From assembly GCA_045578305.1 (NCBI GenBank), contig JAZNKA010000011.1, forward strand, positions 1 to 11,026: 11,026 nt of DNA, given 5' to 3'. Below, in pieces: positions 6,214 through 11,026 of this stretch (position 1 is its first letter; each line of letters opens with the position of its first letter). The notes below the pieces were generated by a model that had not been told where the DNA came from, made no database searches, and saw only the letters and a list, made by a program, of their open reading frames with translations. Both the position numbers and the translations under genes were made by a program. The DNA comes from SIG440 sp045578305 (GTDB taxonomy: Bacteria > Bacillota > Clostridia > Monoglobales > Monoglobaceae).

Positions 6214-6836
6214 GCCAAATCTGCCTCCATCTCACAAAAAGCTTTCAGAATTTTAAGTCCCACCTCGCCGCTTTTTTCGGGATGAAACTGACAGCCGCAA
6301 ACATTTTTGTCTGCCACTGCGGCAGTAAGTTCTGCTCCGTATTCGGCAGTTGCAATTACGGATTTGTTGCAATCAGCACCATAATACGAATGAACAAAAT
6401 AAGCAAAGTCGCCCTCTTTAAGATACTTAAAAAGCGGATGCTTGTTTTTGCCAAAATGTAAAGCATTCCAGCCAATGTGGGGGACCTTCAGCTCCTTTGG
6501 TATAACATCCGTGATTGGTCTTATTTCGCCTTTTATAAGGCCCAGTCCCTCGTGCTCGCCATACTCAAAGCTCTTGTCAAACAAAAGCTGCATACCAAGG
6601 CAAATTCCCATAACGGGCTTTCCTTTTTTTGCTTCGATTCTCAAAACCTCGTCAAGTCCCGATTCTTTAAGCTTTGCTGCCGCATCTTCAAATGCGCCTA
6701 CGCCGGGCAGAATAAGCTTGTCGGCATTTTTTATCTCATCCTTATCCTTTGTTACTTTTACATCAGCGCCAACCGCCGCAAATGAGCTCTTAAGCGAGAA
6801 AAGGTTGCCCACTCCGTAGTCAAGAATCGCAATCAT
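6210..6836 (-). CDS. hisH: Imidazole glycerol phosphate synthase, glutaminase subunit
   Basis: HisH hydrolyses glutamine and passes the ammonia through the HisF barrel. It is a class I glutamine amidotransferase of 208 residues from the ATG at 6836. The catalytic triad is Cys79 in GICLGMQLL (77-85), His185 and Glu187 in QFHPEKSG (183-190). The N-terminal DYGVGN (6-11) and PGVGAF (44-49) complete the signature. An in-frame TTG at 6839 would add one residue, but AAAGGGG sits 7 nt before the ATG, so the ATG is favoured. The ATG shares one base with the hisB stop (TGATG), and the hisH stop overlaps hisA by 4 nt. The order hisH-hisA-hisF is common in Firmicutes. Confidence 0.98.
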   Translation of the reverse strand: MIAILDYGVGNLFSLKSSFAAVGADVKVTKDKDEIKNADKLILPGVGAFEDAAAKLKESGLDEVLRIEAKKGKPVMGICLGMQLLFDKSFEYGEHEGLGLIKGEIRPITDVIPKELKVPHIGWNALHFGKNKHPLFKYLKEGDFAYFVHSYYGADCNKSVIATAEYGAELTAAVADKNVCGCQFHPEKSGEVGLKILKAFCEMEADLA

Positions 6837-7423
6837 CAAAGTACCCCTTTCGTCGACGGAATTTCGTCTTTTGCCGCCTCGTCAATTGAGACAGCCTGTT
6901 TTATACTGCGCGCAACCGACTTGAACGCCCCTTCTATTATATGATGGGTATTTGCTCCGGAAAGCTGCTTGATATGAAGGTTGCATCCGGCACTTCTTGT
7001 AAAGCCCAGCCAGAATTCCTCCACTAACTCGGTATCAAAATCACCGACTTTTTCGGCTGGAAGATTGAGTCCGTATCCAAGATAGCTTCTGCCCGAAAAA
7101 TCAACTGCACTTAAAATAAGCGCCTCGTCCATGGGCAAAATCATATCACCATAACGCTGTATACCTTTTTTGTCTCCAAGAGCCTTGCAAAAAGCAGTGC
7201 CAAGCACAATCCCTATGTCCTCGGTTGTGTGATGATAATCAACAAAGGTATCACCCTGGCACTCTACATTCAAATCAAATCTGCCGTGCTTGGCAAAAAG
7301 TGTCAGCATATGGTCCAAAAATCCACAGCCACTTTTTATATCGCTTTTTCCACTGCCGTCAAGATTGAGTTCCAGCTTTATCTTTGTTTCGGCAGTTTCG
7401 CGTATTTCCAAAACTTTTCTCAT
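6836..7423 (-). CDS. hisB: Imidazoleglycerol-phosphate dehydratase (monofunctional)
   Basis: HisB dehydrates imidazole glycerol phosphate to imidazole acetol phosphate. At 195 residues it is the single-function form found in most bacteria, with no N-terminal HAD phosphatase as in enterobacteria. The two manganese-binding repeats are clear: DHM (37-39) with DYHHTTEDIG (62-71), and GANTHHIIEGAFK (156-168). The C-terminal STKGVL (190-195) is also diagnostic. The ATG overlaps the hisC stop by one base (TAATG). A full AGGAGG 7 nt upstream is one of the strongest sites in the operon. The missing phosphatase activity is supplied by the PHP enzyme at 3328-4077. Confidence 0.99.
   Translation of the reverse strand: MRKVLEIRETAETKIKLELNLDGSGKSDIKSGCGFLDHMLTLFAKHGRFDLNVECQGDTFVDYHHTTEDIGIVLGTAFCKALGDKKGIQRYGDMILPMDEALILSAVDFSGRSYLGYGLNLPAEKVGDFDTELVEEFWLGFTRSAGCNLHIKQLSGANTHHIIEGAFKSVARSIKQAVSIDEAAKDEIPSTKGVL
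6844..6850 (-). promoter_or_regulatory. Ribosome binding site that fixes the hisH start
   Basis: AAAGGGG lies 7 nt before the ATG at 6836 but only 4 nt before the TTG at 6839, so it supports the ATG. Confidence 0.7.
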
Positions 7424-8487
7424 TATTCTACCTCCTTAAGCATTTCACTTATCGCAATCAAAAACTTGTCCATTTGTTCTTTTGTTCCAATTGTAATGCG
7501 GTTATATTCCAAAATTCTTTCGCCGCCAAAGTGTCTTACCAATATACTTCTTTCACGAAGCCCCGAATAGATCCTTTCACCGCTGATTTTTGGATGCTTT
7601 GCAAAAATAAAGTTTGCCTTTGAGTCGGTCGCCTCAAATCCCATCCCACGAAGTTTTTCAAGTGTATACTTCCGCACCTCGCAGATTTTTTTGCAGTTGC
7701 CGGCCGTATAATCCTCGTCCAAAAGTGCGCCGATTCCTGCAGCCATTGTCATTTTGTTTATGTTGTAGGGGTTGGTCGAATACTTTATGGTATTCAGGTC
7801 CTGAATCAACTTTTTAGAGCCGACACCAAACCCAAGTCTTGCCCCTGCCATAGAACGCGATTTTGAAAAAGTCTGCGTAACCAGAATATTATCATATTTT
7901 TTTATCAAAGGAACAGCGCTTTGATTTCCAAAATCAACATATGCTTCGTCTATAACAAAAAGGCTGTCTGGGTTTTCGCTCACCAGCTTTTCTATTTCGC
8001 AGGTCTCGATATATATGCCAGTGGGAGCATTGGGGTTTGCAATAAACACCGTTGATTTAAGCCCATTGTAATCATCAAGATTTATCTCAAGATTTTCATC
8101 AAGCGGTATTTCCCTGTAAGCTACGCCGTTAAGCTGAGCAAAAACCTTGTAAAAGCCATAAGTGATATCAGGAAAAATAGCCTCGCGCTTCTCATCACAA
8201 AATGCCATAAATGCAAAGTTTAAAATCTCGTCAGAGCCGTTTGTCACCAATACCTCGTCAAAATCCACGCTCAGTTTATCTGCAAGCAGCTGGGTTAACT
8301 TTCGGCATTCGGGGTCAGGATAAAGCTGCAAATCCTGCGCCGCCAAAGCCGACATTTCTATCGCCTTGTCTGATGGCGGAAAAGGTGACTCGTTGGTGTT
8401 AAGCTTTATCAAATTTTTTATCTGGGGCTGTTCGCCGGGGGTGTATGGCTCGAGACTTTTCAGTCTCGAGCTTAAAAATCTGCTCAT
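7423..8487 (-). CDS. hisC: Histidinol-phosphate aminotransferase
   Basis: HisC moves an amino group from glutamate to imidazole acetol phosphate, giving histidinol phosphate. The 354-residue protein is a fold-type I, PLP-dependent class II aminotransferase of normal length. NPNAPTG lies at 151-157, DEAY at 180-183 (Asp180 contacts the PLP ring nitrogen), TFSKSRSMAGARLG at 206-219 with the Schiff-base Lys209, and NRITIG at 329-334 with the substrate-carboxylate Arg330. The N-terminal LEPYTPGEQP (12-21) and KLNTNESP (28-35) are typical of HisC. AGGAGA is 6 nt before the ATG. The 33-nt gap from hisD is the largest in the operon, and it carries a second purine-rich stretch. A strong hairpin lies in codons 6-14 (8448-8471). 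Confidence 0.98.
   Translation of the reverse strand: MSRFLSSRLKSLEPYTPGEQPQIKNLIKLNTNESPFPPSDKAIEMSALAAQDLQLYPDPECRKLTQLLADKLSVDFDEVLVTNGSDEILNFAFMAFCDEKREAIFPDITYGFYKVFAQLNGVAYREIPLDENLEINLDDYNGLKSTVFIANPNAPTGIYIETCEIEKLVSENPDSLFVIDEAYVDFGNQSAVPLIKKYDNILVTQTFSKSRSMAGARLGFGVGSKKLIQDLNTIKYSTNPYNINKMTMAAGIGALLDEDYTAGNCKKICEVRKYTLEKLRGMGFEATDSKANFIFAKHPKISGERIYSGLRERSILVRHFGGERILEYNRITIGTKEQMDKFLIAISEMLKEVE
8448..8471 (-). promoter_or_regulatory. Strong GAAA-capped hairpin at the 5' end of hisC
   Basis: In the hisC mRNA a perfect 10-bp stem joins GCUCGAGACU (8471-8462) to AGUCUCGAGC (8457-8448). It is closed by a GAAA tetraloop (8461-8458), a GNRA-type cap that is known to be stable. It occupies coding nt 17-40, at the front edge of a ribosome sitting on the start codon. 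It is not followed by a U run, so it is not an intrinsic terminator. The encoded residues SSRLKSLEP look normal for HisC. A role in pacing translation or in mRNA processing is inference. Confidence 0.6.
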
Positions 8488-8520
8488 AAATATTCTCCTA
8501 ACTGCCTCTTTCCTCTTTAA

Positions 8521-9795
8521 TCAATCCTCAAATCTGATTGTTGCACTTTTTGCATGAGCGGTAAGTCCCTCTTTTTTAGCAAAAAGGTCGATGTCCTTTG
8601 CCACGCGGCTGAGTGCATCTTCTGTGTAGTATGTATATTGAGTCTTTTTTACAAAATCATCGACCGAAAGCGGGCTCGAAAATTTTGCTGTTCCGCCTGT
8701 CGGAAGTGTGTGGTTTGCCCCCGAAAAATAGTCACCCAATGCCTCAGGGCAACTTCTGCCCATAAACACCGAGCCTGCATGGCGGATTTCGCCAAGATAG
8801 TCAAATGGATTGTCAACACAAAGCTCCAAATGCTCGGGCGCAATTTCGTTTGCAATTTCAATAGCTTTTTTAAGGTCATCAGCAACAATAATCTTGCCGT
8901 TGTCGTCAATCGAGCATCTTGCAATTTCGCATCTTTCAAGCAGGGGTATCTGTCTTTCAAGTTCAAGCGATACCGCATTCGCTAGCTCCTCGCTGTCGGT
9001 GACAAGCACCGCACTTGCAAGCTTGTCGTGCTCTGCCTGAGACAAAAGGTCTGCAGCAACAAACTTTGGATTGCTTTTTTGGTCAGCAACCACCAAAATC
9101 TCGCTTGGACCTGCAATCATATCAATCGAAACCTGACCAAAAACCTGCCTTTTTGCTTCGGCAACAAAGGCATTGCCGGGTCCCACAATTTTATCAACCC
9201 TGGGTATGCTTTCGGTCCCATAAGCAAGTGCTGCAACTGCTTGGGCACCACCGACTTTAAAGATTTTATCGACCCCTGCAATATTTGCAGCAGCCAGGAT
9301 TGCCGGGTTTATGCTTCCGTCTGCACTTGGTGGTGTCACCATCACAACCTCTTTGCAGCCTGCAATTTTGGCAGGGATTGCATTCATCAAAACAGTTGAT
9401 GGGTACGCTGCCGTTCCACCGGGAACATAAAGCCCTGCACGGTCAATCGGGATTACCTTTTGCCCCATCACAATTCCGTTTTCGTCATTTATAATAAATC
9501 CGTTTCGCACCTGTTTTTCGTGGAATTTGCGGATGTTTGCTGCCGCTTTTTTCAAAACCTCAACAAACGCAGGCTCCACTTTGTCCATCGCTTCATCAAG
9601 CTCTTTGGGTGAAACCAAAAGGCTCGACAGTTTCGCCTTGTCAAACCTCTCGCAGTATTCAAAAAGTGCTTTGTCACCGTTTTTTCTTACATTTGCAATT
9701 ATCTCCGAAACAACCGATTCTACATCGGTCTTGGGGACAACTCTTGCAAAAATTTCGGAATTTTCGACTTCTCCGTATTTAAGTATCTTTATCAT
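8521..9795 (-). CDS. hisD: Histidinol dehydrogenase
   Basis: HisD catalyses the last two steps, oxidising histidinol to histidine through histidinal with two NAD+. The 424-residue length is standard. The zinc ligands of the family can be placed at Gln253 and His256 in LLSQAEHD (250-257), Asp355 in GDY (354-356) and His414 in TAHAKSA (412-418). The catalytic Glu321-His322 pair lies in APEHLEL (319-325). GLYVPGG (121-127), VGGAQA (181-186) and GPGNAF (205-210) are further signatures. The ATG overlaps the hisG stop by 4 nt (ATGA), with AAGGAG 8 nt upstream. It is early in the transcript although it acts last in the pathway, which is common for his operons. Confidence 0.99.
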   Translation of the reverse strand: MIKILKYGEVENSEIFARVVPKTDVESVVSEIIANVRKNGDKALFEYCERFDKAKLSSLLVSPKELDEAMDKVEPAFVEVLKKAAANIRKFHEKQVRNGFIINDENGIVMGQKVIPIDRAGLYVPGGTAAYPSTVLMNAIPAKIAGCKEVVMVTPPSADGSINPAILAAANIAGVDKIFKVGGAQAVAALAYGTESIPRVDKIVGPGNAFVAEAKRQVFGQVSIDMIAGPSEILVVADQKSNPKFVAADLLSQAEHDKLASAVLVTDSEELANAVSLELERQIPLLERCEIARCSIDDNGKIIVADDLKKAIEIANEIAPEHLELCVDNPFDYLGEIRHAGSVFMGRSCPEALGDYFSGANHTLPTGGTAKFSSPLSVDDFVKKTQYTYYTEDALSRVAKDIDLFAKKEGLTAHAKSATIRFED

Positions 9796-10433
9796 TTTTT
9801 CTGCTCCTTAAGCTGTTCTCTCATGCTTTCAAGAATTTTCTCTATCTGTTCTGTCTTAAACTTGAAGCTTGCCTTGTTGGCAATAAGTCTTGCACTTATC
9901 GGCACTATTGTCTCCATAACTTCAAGATTGTTTTCTTTAAGGGTAGTGCCTGTCTCGACAATATCGACAATTACATCCGAAAGTCCAAGGATGGGCGCAA
10001 TCTCAATCGAGCCGTTGAGATGAATAATATCGATGTCTCTGCCGATTGATTTGTAATAATTTTTTGCGATATTTGCAAACTTTGTGGCAACCCTCAGCGG
10101 TCTTTGGCTTGGATTGCGGAAATCTTTTTTGCCCGCAACTGCCATGCGGCACTTGCCGAGGTCAAGGTCCAGAAGTTCATAAACATCAGGTGCATATTCA
10201 AGCAAAATATCCTTGCCTGCAACGCCGATGTCTGCTGCGCCATGTTCGACATAAATCGACACATCCGACGGTTTGACCCAGAAATAACGAATTCCAAGCT
10301 CGGTATTTTCGAATATAAGCTTTCGGTTATTTTCTTTTATTGACGGACACTCAAAGCCCGCTTTTTCAAACATTGTATATACCTTTTCGCCAAGTCTGCC
10401 CTTGGGCAAGGCTATGTTAAGCATTGTTTTCAA
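9792..10433 (-). CDS. hisG: ATP phosphoribosyltransferase, short catalytic subunit
   Basis: HisG joins ATP and PRPP in the first, committed step of histidine synthesis. At 213 residues it is the short form, which lacks the C-terminal regulatory domain of the long form. In known systems it forms a hetero-octamer with HisZ, encoded just upstream. Signatures are ALPKGRLG (8-15), YVEHGAADIGVAGKD (61-75), LNGSIEIAP (139-147) and the PRPP-binding VDIVETGTTLKENNL (156-170). The start is probably TTG at 10433, because AAGGTGA lies 6 nt before it. The in-frame ATG at 10424 would be 15 nt away from that site. With the TTG, hisG overlaps the hisZ coding region by 17 nt. With the ATG the protein would be three residues shorter. 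Confidence 0.97.
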   Translation of the reverse strand: MKTMLNIALPKGRLGEKVYTMFEKAGFECPSIKENNRKLIFENTELGIRYFWVKPSDVSIYVEHGAADIGVAGKDILLEYAPDVYELLDLDLGKCRMAVAGKKDFRNPSQRPLRVATKFANIAKNYYKSIGRDIDIIHLNGSIEIAPILGLSDVIVDIVETGTTLKENNLEVMETIVPISARLIANKASFKFKTEQIEKILESMREQLKEQKK

Positions 10434-11026
10434 GAATATTCACCTTGCCTTTCTCAAGCTTTATGAGTTGCTTGTAGCGGAGCTTTTGGGGAATTTCGCG
10501 CTGAGCCATCACCGATTTGCCGTTTTTTGAAAGTTCTTTCACAGCATTTCCTATTTCCAAAACCTTTGCCCCTTGGTCATAAATAAGCAAAACATCAACA
10601 TCAAAATCAGATGACGCTTTTTCTATCCAATTAAGCATATCAAGATAAACCGCAAAGCCGATTGCACCTGCGCTGCGGTCAAGCTTTTTCATAAGCTTGT
10701 CGTACTGTCCTCCCGAAAGCACGCCTCCGGGAATTCCGTTTACAAAACCTTTAAACGCCACACCGCTGTAGTACTTCATATTGTTTGCTACTGAAAAATC
10801 AATTCTCGTACACTCCTCGCAGCCATTTGTTTTGAGCACCTCAGAAATCTCTTCAAGCTGACTGACAGCCGCCGAAAAGCTGTCACTTATCGAAAGTTCT
10901 TTAATCTTTGGAATTACCTGAGACGGCACGCCCGAAAGCCGTGAAAGCTCACAAAGAAGCTCTGTTCTTTCTTCTCTAATTCCTTCTTTTTGGCATACAT
11001 CCGCAATTGCGTGGACATTTTTTTCG
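10417..11026 (-). CDS. hisZ: ATP phosphoribosyltransferase regulatory subunit (5' end outside window)
   Basis: HisZ is a catalytically inactive relative of histidyl-tRNA synthetase that activates short HisG and confers histidine feedback inhibition. The window holds the C-terminal 202 codons in an open frame to the right edge, about half of a usual 370-420-residue protein. Numbered from the edge, RIDFS (74-78), KYYSGVAF (84-91), SGGQYDKLM (104-112) and GAIGFA (120-125) correspond to the histidine-binding and class II motif 3 regions of the synthetase. A reduced C-terminal Rossmann-like remnant (about 137-202, DVDVLLIYD) follows. True HisRS is disfavoured by the altered motifs, the short tail and the hisG overlap. 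A GTG at 10929 is only an internal codon. It is the most upstream his gene visible; the operon promoter lies beyond the edge. Confidence 0.95.
   Translation of the reverse strand, partial: EKNVHAIADVCQKEGIREERTELLCELSRLSGVPSQVIPKIKELSISDSFSAAVSQLEEISEVLKTNGCEECTRIDFSVANNMKYYSGVAFKGFVNGIPGGVLSGGQYDKLMKKLDRSAGAIGFAVYLDMLNWIEKASSDFDVDVLLIYDQGAKVLEIGNAVKELSKNGKSVMAQREIPQKLRYKQLIKLEKGKVNILENNA
10440..10446 (-). promoter_or_regulatory. Ribosome binding site favouring a TTG start for hisG
   Basis: AAGGTGA, inside the last codons of hisZ, is 6 nt from TTG (10433) and 15 nt from ATG (10424). The spacing supports the TTG. Confidence 0.65.

Noticed and set aside
6836..7423. HisB lacks a phosphatase domain, so a pathway step might be missing.
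   Set aside because: The PHP-type histidinol phosphatase at 3328-4077, with all metal motifs, fills the step.
8448..8471. The hisC hairpin as a transcription terminator or attenuator.
   Set aside because: No U run follows the stem and it sits inside coding sequence. No leader peptide or alternative pairing is visible.
9527..9811. Several 90-150-codon + strand frames opposite the his genes (for example 5717-6133, 8554-8985, 9527-9811).
   Set aside because: Each is antisense to a his gene with intact catalytic motifs. Their composition is typical of reverse-strand shadows and none has a convincing start signal.
9792..10433. HisG looks truncated at 213 residues.
   Set aside because: This is the normal short form, which lacks the C-terminal regulatory domain. 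hisZ, which replaces that function, lies directly upstream.
10417..11026. The right-edge gene as a histidyl-tRNA synthetase.
   Set aside because: The class II core is present, but the active-site motifs are altered, the anticodon-binding tail is short, and the gene overlaps hisG. This fits HisZ.
1..11026. A search by eye for CRISPR repeats, transposases, phage genes, defence or toxin-antitoxin genes and frameshifted genes.
   Set aside because: None was seen. Apart from hisZ, which runs off the right edge, every main coding region is full length with intact motifs, and the gaps are short and mostly explained by promoters and terminators.

Overview
This window looks like an ordinary chromosomal segment of a Gram-positive Firmicute, most likely a gut-type Clostridia. 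The clues are moderate-to-low GC by eye, strong purine-rich Shine-Dalgarno sites before most genes, a short HisG paired with HisZ, a fused HisIE, a PHP-type histidinol phosphatase, and an SDR-type mannonate oxidoreductase beside UxuA. The species cannot be named from the sequence.

Layout. The left edge (1-339, + strand) holds a tRNA-Gln(CUG) with encoded CCA, a strong terminator, a cluster of short hairpins of unknown role, and a good sigma-A promoter. The promoter drives a Gfo/Idh/MocA-family oxidoreductase (340-1284). A bidirectional terminator (1295-1328) separates this gene from everything to its right, which lies on the - strand.

Reading the - strand in the direction of transcription (right to left), a near-complete histidine operon comes first: hisZ (5' end cut by the window), hisG, hisD, hisC, hisB, hisH, hisA, hisF, hisIE and a PHP-type histidinol-phosphate phosphatase (hisJ/hisK). 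Most junctions overlap by 1-17 nt, so translational coupling is likely. Together these genes encode every enzymatic step from PRPP + ATP to histidine. The motifs I know for these families are present in every gene. HisZ supplies the regulatory subunit that the short HisG lacks. The operon promoter and any attenuator or T-box lie beyond the right edge.

After a 111-nt gap with its own candidate promoter come uxuA and uxuB. They interconvert fructuronate and mannonate and dehydrate mannonate to 2-keto-3-deoxygluconate, as in hexuronate (pectin or glucuronide sugar) use.

I found no CRISPR array, transposase, phage gene, toxin-antitoxin pair or defence gene, and nothing that supports a new multi-gene system. 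The most unusual item is a 10-bp perfect hairpin with a GAAA tetraloop just inside the hisC coding sequence. It follows the widest spacer in the his operon, which makes hisC a candidate for local translational control.
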